From Peronospora farinosa (taxonomy: Eukaryota > Oomycota > Peronosporomycetes > Peronosporales > Peronosporaceae): 34,544 nt of DNA. Shown one piece after another: positions 1 to 9,400 of the stretch. The notes beneath the pieces are model-generated. The model saw only the letters and a program-made list of their open reading frames with translations. It did no database searches and had not been told where the DNA came from. The translations under genes and the position numbers were made by a program. The number at the start of each line of letters is the position of its first letter. Position 1 is the stretch's first letter. The stretch lies in NCBI GenBank assembly GCA_947646735.1, contig CANTFK010000619.1, forward strand, positions 1-34,544, in the 5' to 3' direction.

Positions 1-88
1 ACGCACCCGTTGTCATGGCGGAGCTATTAGCACTGACGACAAGCTGCGTTTCGTGATCTCTAATTTTACTGGTGAACCATTCTTTCAG

Positions 89-281
89 TGAATCTGACGA
101 CGACAAATTAGATGAACGTGAGGACGAAGTTGTCATGTATCCGCTAGACGAAGGCGTGGAAGGGCTTGTATCAGATAAAGTTGCTACTTCCATTAGGAAT
201 GACATAGTATCAGCGCTGTCCGTAGGATTCTCTCTATCGAATTCAACTCCGTTCCAAGCCTTGTCAACACTTGATAGCTAA
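89..281 (+). CDS. 3' terminal exon of an unidentified gene (partial)
   Basis: The reading frame running from about position 89 to a TAA at 279-281 encodes about 63 residues, acidic at the start (ESDDDKLDERED) and ending in STPFQALSTLDS. It is preceded by a good intron end: a pyrimidine-rich TTCTTTCAG at 80-88 with a possible branch site (CTAAT) near 58-62. I therefore read this as the last exon of a gene entering from the left, not as a gene starting at the ATG at 72. Upstream, another frame (positions 2-88) reads like protein (it includes FVISNFTGEPFF), so the exon join cannot be fixed here. I do not recognise the family. Confidence 0.45.
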
Positions 282-316
282 GTTTTCTTTTCATTCTTCA
301 TGACCATTGCAATCGC

Positions 317-1044
317 ATGACATTAAAAAAAGTCTTTGCACTCGATAACAGTTTGCCACAAGTTCCAATGCTGCCGAGGACATTAGCATACAATAGCTGG
401 ACCTGCCCATGCGTGGTTTGGGTATGATGGCTACACGACGGAAAATTACGCCATTAGCCTTGCATCTTTATTTCACTATGCAGGTAGCCTCTGACCTACT
501 TCTTCAAGTTATTGTACTTATAACGCCGTTTAAAGACCGTGATCTATTCGAAGTATTTATTATGCTGACGAAACCTGTGCGTGTGCTAAGTGAACGCATT
601 ATGAGCCGTGGCTTTGAGCCTACAGTCGTGCGTCTAATGGAAAATGTAAGACGATCTTAATCTTGAAGAGAGGGGAGAGGGGAGGGGAGAGGATATCTTG
701 AATGCTAATTTCTTTACTATCTTTTTGATGATGCAATAGGTGCAAAAGGTGGTACGGGCGCAACCTGGACTGATCTCATTGGAATCACTAAGTGATGTGA
801 ATAATCACCATAAATACGTGATGCTATCAGAAGTGAGCTCATCACTGGACAAATGGGTGCAGTGCTATACTAATGAGATGGTGGTTTCTTGTTGTTGCAG
901 TGGAAATCACTTCAGGACTACAATGCGTGGACGTCAAGTGAGGCTTACAAACAATGTACGGATCAGATTAATGAAGTACTGGATGTACCTGGCAAGCAAA
1001 CGACTATCTACCAGCAGCCCAAAGATGATATTTTCCTTTTGTAA
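317..1044 (+). CDS. ABM-type dimeric alpha/beta-barrel domain protein, 4 exons
   Basis: Four exons (317-421, 484-645, 740-832, 901-1044) join in frame to give a 167-residue protein. The introns are 62, 94 and 68 nt, start with GTATGA, GTAAGA and GTGAGC, end in AG, and all are phase 0. The second half (about residues 55-150) matches the antibiotic biosynthesis monooxygenase (ABM) fold: RGFEPTVVRLMENVQKVV, then RAQPGLISLESL, a KYVMLSEWKSLQDYNAW strand/helix and the end of the barrel. ABM domains are small dimers found in monooxygenases, haem-degrading enzymes and proteins of unknown role, so no reaction can be assigned. No signal peptide is visible. The start at 317 is the first ATG of the open frame and reads into MTLKKVFALDNSLPQV; an upstream exon cannot be excluded. 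The domain is only visible after splicing. Confidence 0.72.
666..691 (+). repeat. GA-rich polypurine tract inside intron 2
   Basis: A run made only of A and G, with repeated GAGAGGGG units, lies inside the second intron (646-739) of the ABM-domain gene, shortly after the donor site. It is simple-sequence DNA. No function is shown. Confidence 0.7.
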
Positions 1045-1507
1045 GAACGTCAATCGAGTCTGCAGTCATTAAGTATCCGATCGTACCATGGTAACGAGTC
1101 AAATAAAACTGCACGCACTAACGACAAGTACTTATTTCTAAAAATCTGTCCAATGTGTTATTTTTGAACATATATCTGTCGCTGCATTGCAATACTTTTT
1201 TCAAATATCATCAATATTACAAGAGCATAAGGGTCAAGGATACACTCCCATACCGCGACTTGCTTCCTTTTCCACCAATCATTATCCTTCTAATCCTTGT
1301 ATTTCCACCAATCCTTTTCTTCTCAACTTGGCCTGAGACGACGCTACAATTTGTCATCCATACATTTCTCCATACAAGACACACCATTTGTCAATTTTTT
1401 ATAATGGACTCGTGCTTGGCGCTTACAGAAGAAAAAAGCAGAAAGTTTCGGATTTTACTACCACTTGTGACGTTATTTCTAACGATATTGATTCATTCGA
1501 TAAACGT
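1045..1507. other. Intergenic: 3' end of ABM gene and leader of RA-PH-RGS gene
   Basis: This stretch holds the 3' UTR of the ABM-domain gene, with an AATAAA at 1102-1107 about 60 nt after the stop, and then T-rich DNA leading into the next gene. A hydrophobic 118-codon open frame (1155-1511) is probably chance: it is T-rich, overlaps the next coding frame and resembles nothing known to me. A TTCATTC motif, like the oomycete initiator core, sits at about 1492-1498, very close to the ATG at 1508. Confidence 0.5.
1102..1107 (+). terminator. Possible polyadenylation signal AATAAA
   Basis: AATAAA lies 58 nt after the stop codon of the ABM-domain gene. The position is right for a cleavage/polyadenylation signal, although oomycete genes often lack a strict AATAAA. 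Confidence 0.35.
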
Positions 1508-3568
1508 ATGACACGTTCCACCAGTACTTCAATCTCTAGTAGCACATATATGGACTTGGGTGATGGCACACGGTACCATGACATAGAAGACGAGATCAAG
1601 AGTTCCATAGCTCCATTATCTATTGAAGAAGAAGAGTATACTATTGCACGTGTACAGACAGTCCAATCAGCTTCAAATGTATTGACATTATCTTCACGAG
1701 GACGTAATAATCACCATTTATCAGTTCCAATGAGACGTTACAATAGTTCTCAAAGTGTGATACAAGCAGCAAAAGAACGGAAGAAAAACATTGGTTCTCA
1801 CTCGACTAGTGCTGCAGCAATGATGCGAGCATCAAAGGCAGAATCCGAAAAAGTTAAACGGACAGGTTTTGCCAGGATTTACTTTGAAAATACAAACTTT
1901 ACATCATCGACAGTATTCAAGTTACTCAGTACGACAACGGTACTTGAAGTACGCAAGTCTATGGCAGCAAAAATCAAGATTTCAATGCAGGATTTCAACA
2001 ATTACGCTATTGTAGTTGTCTTTCCAACGGATGTTGCTGGATCATTATCGGCGAGGACGTTGAGGGATGAAGAGCTCATTTTACCATTGGTGGAGAAATT
2101 GAATCGTGCCCGACCGGTACAGACAGTTGAAGCTGATGATACAATTGGTGGCACTACGTGCACTAAACCGAAACATCGTTCGAGACCACCGGTCAAATTT
2201 GTTCTCAAGGTAAAAAGCTATGGCTTTGAGTGCAAGCACTTGTACTATCTTGTGGCCAGTTTGATTGAACATTGTATTATCGTGTATTTTTTTCCATGAG
2301 TAGGATGTTCAAGGTTCTCATCTGGATATTAATGAAAGTCCTGCACCATCAAGACGTCAAGCATCTGACACACAGTCGATTAATTTCCCGGTTCTATTAG
2401 GAAAGGTGTGTTATGCTTGTAGTGGAGTGACTTGTATGGGAAGGTTTCTTTTGACCAATGGGCTCGTTTTGCTTTGTAGGGTGTATACTCAGGCTACCTT
2501 CAGAAAGCAAGCTCTAGTGATTCGAAGCTGTGGAGAAAGCGGTGGTTTATCATCAAGGGAGACCAACTGCTTTACTGCAAGTCGAACGTGAACCAACAGG
2601 ATGTGACATCAATTAGTTTACTGGGTGCAGTTCTCGCTAAGGCAAAGCCAGAAGTAGTACGTTGTCGCTCATCGTTTTCGAGGCCTTCTTCCATCGTTAT
2701 AACTTGGTGTACAACCGTCCTTTTGAATTTGCTCAGCGCGTACCTTTCTCATTCCAGCTCAAGACACCTCGACGGGATTATGAGGTAATGTTTAGTGTTT
2801 TGTTTGACAGATGGTCTTTGCTCTTCGACGTTAGTGCTAATGTGTGTGATGACTGGGCATTATTTAGCTCTGTGCCAGTAATAAGGACGAGATGGTGGCT
2901 TGGATTCATGCGCTGCACATTCAGATTGGTTTGTGCTCAGAAAATCACCGTCTGTATGAAGCTGAGATTTGGATTACGGAAGACGTAAGTACATGTGCAG
3001 ATTTGATTTCCTGTACGAATATGTAACAATCAAATGGTGAATGCAGGCTGTAAACCGAAGCGAGCAGGAGCCATTGCCAACAATGACAGAGCCTTCTTTA
3101 CTGGAGCGTGTGCTTTCTCGCGAAGATTCCTTGAAGCTTTTTCGCGATTTTGTTTTTACGACCCAATACCAGAGTTTGTTGGACACATGGATCGAGTGTG
3201 AGCTGTTCCGACGGAGCTGTATTGCCCGTGAGAACAGACTTGTAAGTAGTACAAGTATGGGGAATCGACGGACAGTGCAAGACGAGTGGAATCATTTGAA
3301 GGCTATCATCCGTGCAATTCAGCTGCTGAATATTGTACATGCCGATGAGCTGAACAAGCTATGGCAATGCTATCAATCAGAGCAGAGTAATCGTCGTCTC
3401 AGTGTGGCATTGAACAACGACAGCTACGAAGAGTATCCGCGGACTGATGTCATTGTTCCAGTGCAGCTAAAGCTTTTTAAAGCTATTGAGGGTGGACCAT
3501 TTCAACAGTTTCTCTTGCAAAACGGATATCGACTGTTGCTGGAGCGTATTATTGGGGCAATTGCATAA
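1508..3568 (+). CDS. Signalling protein with RA, PH and RGS domains, 6 exons
   Basis: Exons 1508-2209, 2304-2405, 2480-2656, 2737-2784, 2868-2984 and 3047-3568 join in frame (555 residues), and every intron is phase 0. A low-complexity Ser-rich N-terminus (about 1-118) is followed by a Ras-association-like domain (about 119-234, FARIYFENTNF through VKFVLK). A PH domain follows (about 270-365: SGYLQK, KLWRKRWFIIKGDQLLY, ending NKDEMVAWIHALHIQ), then an RGS-like helical domain (about 398-545: LKLFRDFVFTTQYQSLLDTW, ending FQQFLLQNGYRLLLE). From family knowledge, RA binds Ras-type GTPases, PH binds phosphoinositides or proteins, and RGS speeds GTP hydrolysis by G-alpha. I infer a cytoplasmic, membrane-recruited adaptor linking Ras-type and heterotrimeric G signalling. 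The start at 1508 is the first ATG in frame. The frame stays open upstream, so an earlier start through another exon is possible. Confidence 0.75.
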
Positions 3569-3777
3569 TGCTGGGGTTAGTATGAGGTAGTAAACATATC
3601 ATCTCAACGATAGCCACATGAGAAGGACCGAAAAAAAGTTGTTCCTTGACTTTTTTAAGCAAAGTTTGACAATATGTATCAAAATGTACAATATATATAC
3701 CAAACAATATATATTGTAGTGTTATCTTTCTTAGCTAAACCTCTTTAAAGCGATTATATTTTACTTTTTCCATTCAG

Positions 3778-3790
3778 TTTCATTCCAAAA
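3778..3790 (+). promoter_or_regulatory. Initiator-like element (TTTCATTCC...) before the 98-aa gene
   Basis: TTTCATTCCAAAA ends 12 nt before the ATG at 3803 and follows an A/T-rich stretch. It fits the core of the oomycete initiator (TCATT followed by pyrimidines). The assignment is by motif only. Confidence 0.35.
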
Positions 3791-3802
3791 AAATAAATAA
3801 CC

Positions 3803-4099
3803 ATGAATTTAAATTGTTTTTCTGGACGTGCGGACGTGGAGACGGAATCGAAACTGGAGGCAGCGTCAAACCAAGTGGAACTTGCTTTTACTCGGATTCA
3901 AAAGTCAGACAAGAAGTATCAGTGTCTAGAACAGGCTATTAAAGATAAACACTTGGAAAAGACACAGGAAATGGAGACGCATCTGCAGTGGCTCTTTCAG
4001 CAAAAGACACAATTGGAACAAGATTTTCATATCGTAAACAAACAATTAGAGGACAAGAAGATGAGACTAAAGGAGAGAAGAGCGGAATTTTTACATTAA
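3803..4099 (+). CDS. Small coiled-coil protein, 98 aa, unknown function
   Basis: An intronless frame of 98 codons begins at an ATG with good context (ATAACCATGA), close behind an initiator-like motif, and ends with TAA at 4097-4099. From about residue 15 to the end it is predicted by eye to be one long, highly charged helix with a heptad-like pattern (LEAASNQVELAFTRIQKSDK, then LEQAIKDKHLEK, LEQDFHIVNKQLEDKKMRLK). No signal peptide, membrane span or metal-binding motif is visible. I do not recognise the family. Its small coiled-coil make-up would suit a subunit of a larger cytoskeletal or trafficking complex, but that is a guess. It converges with the minus-strand gene ending at 4344. Confidence 0.6.
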   Translation: MNLNCFSGRADVETESKLEAASNQVELAFTRIQKSDKKYQCLEQAIKDKHLEKTQEMETHLQWLFQQKTQLEQDFHIVNKQLEDKKMRLKERRAEFLH

Positions 4100-4194
4100 G
4101 TGGTAACGGTTCTATAAAGTTATAATTTTAGCGTACCCATCATGACATTATCACAATTTTTTATAACAAATTATTTTTTTTGCGCTATAACGAC

Positions 4195-4200
4195 AATAAA
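4195..4200 (+). terminator. Possible polyadenylation signal AATAAA
   Basis: AATAAA lies 96 nt after the stop of the 98-residue coiled-coil gene and within the convergent region before the minus-strand gene that ends at 4344. Confidence 0.3.
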
Positions 4201-4343
4201 CAGTAATTGTGTGAGCAAATAATGGGACTGGTCTCGCGGAAGTTTTTCATATTGTCAAATTACTTGTGCGCGGAGATCCTGAGAAGAAAAAATACTTCAT
4301 CAAAACGGACGACACGGACGACAAAAAAAACTGCACTGTCAAC

Positions 4344-6056
4344 TTAGAGCTTGGTAAAGTCTGCTTGTTGTGACTTGACAAGCGTACTGTCTTCCGAGAC
4401 GGACGAATCTGGCACGAAAATCTCGCTGAAATTGACATTGCTCTGAGCTTCGGACGAGTTACCGTATGATTCAGCATAATTACTACCATCGCTCATGACA
4501 AACTTGTTGAAATCACTCTCGTGCTCGAGAATTGAATTACCAAAGGCAGACGAATACTCCGAGTTGGTAAAATTCATCACTGCAATGGACGATCGCTGGC
4601 TAGAGGTGAAATTGGTAGTGTTGGACATAGAAAACTCGGGAATATGACCGCCATGTCGTACAATATCCGAGTCAGACGCCGAGATGGAAGACGATGTTGA
4701 TATGCGAGCATTGCAAGGTATTGCTGCAAGTTCTGGAATCGACGAAATTGACACTCGAGCGTCGTTCCCTTCTGGAAGAGAAAGTGTTGACAAATCGGAC
4801 ACTGACCGTGCTGCTCCAAAGTATCCACTGGCGTCAGGATCGTGTGACTTTTTCAAACGGGCTTGCTCGTCGAGTTTTTTCTTTCGGCGGATGATCACAA
4901 AAGCCAAGAGACCACAAACACCAGAAGAGCCCAAAACGCTTAGGAGTATAGTCGAGACTTTTCCGCTTCCTGAAGAAGAAGTGGAAATTGTCTTGCTTAC
5001 GTCTACCGAAGAGCTGGCTGGATCGGTTGTTTTTGATGGTGTATTTTTGGTTTCGGTTGTTTTTGATGGTGTATTTCTGGTTTCAGTATTAGGTGCTTGC
5101 ACCTTGCCGACCACAGTCCTTTCATTTGCGACACTACTATCATGCTGACGATATGGGCCATTGGAACCTGAGCTTGATGACGACACCTTGTCCAAACAGC
5201 AAGAACCCTGGAGGCAAAAGCTGCCAATTAGTCCGGCGTGGTCGGACGTATAGCAGCCGTTATAGGCAATACGCGAGATTTCTGACTTCAAATAGCAAGC
5301 GTCTTTGCGCTGAGAACGGAATAGCGTGAAATCATACTTGACAGAGCAAGTTGGTGACAGCATGTCACCACAAAATGTGCCTTCATTTGATGGATCCTTC
5401 ATGTCGTGATCAAACATGATTTTCATGGCCGAATAGCTCTTGAGTGCATTAAAGTCTCCCATCAAGACAATAAGGTTATCCTTGGCATCACAATTAGCTT
5501 TAATACGTTCGAGTATAATGTTCGATCCATTCTCCTGTGCTTCGTCATTGCCTGGAGTCTCATAATGTGTATTCAAGACACAAATGGTAGCTCCTGTCGC
5601 AATGTGTTGAAATCGACCCCAGACACACGTCCGGTAGTACGTCATCCCCCATCCAGCAGACATGGTATTTGGATCCGGTCCAAGCCAGAACATGCCATCA
5701 ATGACGAGTTTCCATGTATCCGCTCGATAATACATTGCATTCCATTCGGCAGCTTTATTATTAAGAGAGCCAGTACTTTGTCCAATGACGTTATACATGC
5801 CTGCTAATTGAGCATCCAAATAGACTTTTTGAGCATCCGAAGTCTCCTGTGTCCCAACAAAATCAGCACCGACTGTCTTGATATTCCTCAAGACATTTTC
5901 TTTTCGAATTCCGTCCCAATTACTACACGTCGATCCAGCATCGGTCGAAGCCAATGAAGTACGAATATTAAATGACATTGTATCGACTTTAACGTCTTGA
6001 ATACCAGCAACTAAAGCTATGAAATAGACAGTGATATACACCATTGCTTCGAGCAT
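4344..6056 (-). CDS. Membrane-anchored endonuclease/exonuclease/phosphatase-fold protein
   Basis: An intronless 570-codon gene. Residues 1-19 form a hydrophobic signal peptide. Residues 24-282 form an endonuclease/exonuclease/phosphatase (EEP) fold with its metal and catalytic motifs: FN (N29), GTQE (E71), NTHYE (H164), GDFNA (D201, N203) and SDH (D272, H273). Next come a Ser/Thr-rich stalk (about 291-366) with a tandem ETRNTPSKTT/ETKNTPSKTT repeat, one membrane span (about 368-389), a basic stop-transfer RRKKK, and a Ser/Asn-rich tail of about 180 residues. The predicted topology puts the enzyme outside the cell or in the lumen and the tail in the cytosol. EEP enzymes cleave phosphodiesters of nucleic acids, inositol phosphates or lipids; the substrate cannot be told from sequence. 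The conserved motifs argue for activity. An alternative start is Met5. Confidence 0.8.
   Translation of the reverse strand: MLEAMVYITVYFIALVAGIQDVKVDTMSFNIRTSLASTDAGSTCSNWDGIRKENVLRNIKTVGADFVGTQETSDAQKVYLDAQLAGMYNVIGQSTGSLNNKAAEWNAMYYRADTWKLVIDGMFWLGPDPNTMSAGWGMTYYRTCVWGRFQHIATGATICVLNTHYETPGNDEAQENGSNIILERIKANCDAKDNLIVLMGDFNALKSYSAMKIMFDHDMKDPSNEGTFCGDMLSPTCSVKYDFTLFRSQRKDACYLKSEISRIAYNGCYTSDHAGLIGSFCLQGSCCLDKVSSSSSGSNGPYRQHDSSVANERTVVGKVQAPNTETRNTPSKTTETKNTPSKTTDPASSSVDVSKTISTSSSGSGKVSTILLSVLGSSGVCGLLAFVIIRRKKKLDEQARLKKSHDPDASGYFGAARSVSDLSTLSLPEGNDARVSISSIPELAAIPCNARISTSSSISASDSDIVRHGGHIPEFSMSNTTNFTSSQRSSIAVMNFTNSEYSSAFGNSILEHESDFNKFVMSDGSNYAESYGNSSEAQSNVNFSEIFVPDSSVSEDSTLVKSQQADFTKL
5025..5084 (-). 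repeat. Tandem 30-bp repeat in the stalk region, two copies
   Basis: Two adjacent 30-bp units (5025-5054 and 5055-5084) differ at one base and encode the doubled NTPSKTTETK-type segment of the stalk of the EEP-fold protein. The unit length keeps the frame, so copy-number change would lengthen or shorten the stalk without breaking the protein. Confidence 0.85.
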
Positions 6057-6457
6057 TTTAATGTACTTAACGGGTACAAATCAAGGTCGAAGCTGGGCAA
6101 GTTTTTTTTTTTAAAGTGCCACCCCTATTTTAAATATTGTCTTGTTCCTATGAGGTAGTGGAATATATATATATATAAATATAAATATATGGTAGAAAAA
6201 GGAAGGACACAACAGACGAGATGGGGACTCCAGCTGATTCTGTCTGAACGTATAAAGATACAGTTCATGCCTTTTATCGATATATCTTGTCGATATAATA
6301 AAGCTCTCTATTTCTGCAACTATGAAACATTCTTTTTAGGACGGAATAAGTTAAAAATTAAACAAGTGGAAATTAAAACATGCGACGACAAATTAACAAC
6401 CCCTTTTTTCAATTACAATTGTAACAATTGACAAGCGTTGTAACTCGTCACATTGGT
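6057..6457. other. Intergenic: promoter side of the EEP gene and 3' end of the TMEM131-like gene
   Basis: A/T-rich DNA between two minus-strand genes. It includes an AT microsatellite-like run (about 6164-6189). An 80-codon plus-strand frame (6189-6431) has no protein-like features. Nothing else recognisable is seen. Confidence 0.5.
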
Positions 6458-9400
6458 CTATTTGGTCGAATCTTGCGAACCGTCCAAATGACGAAACACT
6501 TTTGAACGTCCACTGCCAATGCAACCAGCACTTCCAACTGGAGATTTATGCTCATTTTTTGCTGGCAATGCAGGCCCAAACAATGGCAAATTGTTTGCAA
6601 ACAGTGAACCGCCAGTGAATTCATTGTTTGTACTTGGGACGGAAGAGGCTGGTGCACCACTGGGTCGAAAACGCTCAAAAGCTGCTCGGGCCTCAACTGG
6701 TCTGGCATCCGCAGATGTAAATCCTGGAGGGGCTTTTCTTGGTGAGGCTTTTGTAGTAATCGTTCGTGGTTTTGCTTCCACTGGCAAAGGAATCGATGAC
6801 ACTGAAAATCCATCCTGATAGAGTCTTGCTCGAGTATCATCATGGCCGTTTCTACCAGCCGTTGGACCTCTCAAATTGTGAGCAAACGTGTTGAACGACA
6901 ATGTGTCGTGCCATTCTTCCAAACCCGGAAACTTTCCTGACAATGCTGGTCGTGAATGATCGTTCAAGTCATCTTGCTCGGTTACAGTACGCCATCGTTT
7001 AGACAAAGACTTGAAAGCTTCAAATGGAGTTTCCTCTTTCTTAGGCGGCGGTGAAGTGACAGGTGCAGATCGCACACTACCATGTTGTGAACTGCCTGAG
7101 AAATCCATCGAAAAATTCGAGAGCTTTGCCATTCGGCTCGACTGCTCAGTATCGTGTTGACCGATAGCCGAGCGTGAAGATGAAACCGAGCTGCAAAATC
7201 CTTTTGTTGGCTTCTCCGACCATGACTTGTCACTTTTCTTGCTGCTGCATTTGAAATGTTGGTCTGGAGTGGGTACAAGTCGGGTTGCGTTCGTTGCTGG
7301 GAGCATATCCGTTCTGCCAGCCTCCTTCAAAACTTTATTTTGAGCGTCCCGCAAACTCGCCATTCTCGCTGTAGACGCCTCGTCGGACGCTGGAACTTGG
7401 TCGCGTGAACGCACGACTTTTTTGTTAGTGCTCGCTTTTGCCTTCGCAGTCAATGCTGTGGGTTTTCCATTCTGCTTATCGTTTCCTGCTTCATCGTTCT
7501 TACTCAGCTGGTCATTTTGGGGGGACCGATTGCACACAGTAGAGTGCAATTCCTTGCGCCGACGTTCCAATAGTTCTGCTACTGCAGGCATTACCACACA
7601 AGCTGGTGGAGCAAGAGATACTTGCTCCATATCCGCCAAGATACGATTGATTGATGCAAGACTCTGATATGGAAACGCACTGCTCTTGTTATCCAAGGCG
7701 GTCGTTGACGATTCCTCATGATTTTCGATAGCTGTCACTTCAACCACGTTTGTGTCGGTGTTTTCAGAATGTACATCAAATTGCTCTGATTGTTTTTTAC
7801 CCACAAGTTCAAGCTCGGAAGTCCATGCGTCGCGAGTCAGAAGGAATACCGTGTACAATATAGAAATCACAGCAATCACTACTGCTACCATCCATACTGC
7901 GACAAAGGTATATTGCGACGAACGCGGCGTCCGAGAACGCAAGCATGTGAAGGCAGCATCGGTGCTAATCGTGCCTTCGAGCCGTATATCCTTCACGCTA
8001 TCGCTCGTATCGATGATCAGCCAACTTGACGATACGGCTGTGAAGCAACTAGCATAGTAGGACACCTGGAACTTTGCAGCTTCGCCAGGAGCAAGCACTT
8101 TTGGTATTCTTTTGGAATCGTCCCTGCCGCAAGTGAAATCGTCCGATGTTACAACAAAATCACTATTTGGTGATGATTCTGATGTCCATGTCGACTCCAT
8201 CAAAACATGTTCGTCTCGTTCCACCGCCACACTACGTATAGTTAATCCATACCGGCCCGTATTAGACAGCACAATCTCAGCGACCTGTGTAAAATTTGTT
8301 AATGAATCATCCGAAGTTAAAGAAAAACTCAGGATTCCATCAAGTTCGACCGGCGCGCTTCGCTGTGTAGGTTTTTTGTCCTCACTCACAGCAGCAGACT
8401 CTCCAGCTGTGTAATAGGACGGCGTAGACTTGCGGTCACTTGTACCGTCCATCAATATGTTTAATGTTCCTTTGCCACTTTGTGCAAACAATGACACAGG
8501 CTCGATGTGCGTGAGATCATTGCGCACAAACACTCTTGTGCTTACTTCTTGAACCTTCGAGGGCAGGTAGTAAATAGGCCCGAGTTGTATCTCCTCTCCA
8601 GCATAGACCTTGATGATCTTTTTCTGGTAGTAAAATGGAGGCACATCGATCTTTTGTCGACTTTCGTGTCGAGCTGCTGCATATGCGGCCACTGTCTTCC
8701 ACTCTTCCAAACACATTTCTGGGTCGTCGTACTTCACGCCACTATCAGCTTCTTGGAGTGTGTGCCGCGACTCTTCGCCACAAAAGTAAAAGAGATCGTC
8801 GTCGGCTTCTGCAATGGCCAATTCCATCATTATTGAAAAGTTGCTTGGGTTCCGCACATGCACAAAAATGTGATTCATCTCAAAAAGTCCCGTGAGCGGA
8901 AATTCCTTGCGTCCAAATACCGTCAGAGATTCATTATTGGGATCCAATGCCATTCCTGAGGGTGCAGTCACCATAGGACGCTGAAGGAGAGCCTTAATGG
9001 TGACTTCAGCGACATCATCCATTATATCAGTATGTAGACGGACCTGGGCTTCGCTGGTCAAATGGATCCCGGTTGCCGCTCTTTCGAGCCAAAACGCATC
9101 CCGACGGCGTAGAGCATCCAAGTCGTACTTATTCACAAACTCTCCATAGTCCGAAAGCTGATAACATTTGTGTTCTGCAATAGGATCTGCCAACGGAAGC
9201 AAACAATCCGCAAAGTACAACATACCTACGCAGGCAGAGTCCTCCCATGGGTAAAAGATCAGATTCAAAACACTTTCAACCGTTCTAGGCGCCATGGTTT
9301 CTCTCATTGGCAAGAGCTGAAGCTTTGAACTGCTGACAGTGGCCTTCAATGCCGTCACCAAATGGTCGAAAGTATTACGATACTGTAGTTGAATTCTTTC

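Noticed and set aside
72..281. A complete small gene starting at the ATG at 72
   Set aside because: The ATG lies within a probable intron end (branch-like CTAAT and TTCTTTCAG at 80-88), so the frame is better read as a last exon beginning at 89.
1155..1511. Hydrophobic 118-codon plus-strand frame
   Set aside because: It lies in T-rich intergenic DNA, overlaps the next gene in another frame, has no family resemblance, and its hydrophobicity follows from base composition.
6164..6189. AT-rich run as a replication origin or scaffold element
   Set aside because: It is a short microsatellite-like run in ordinary A/T-rich promoter DNA; nothing else supports a special role.
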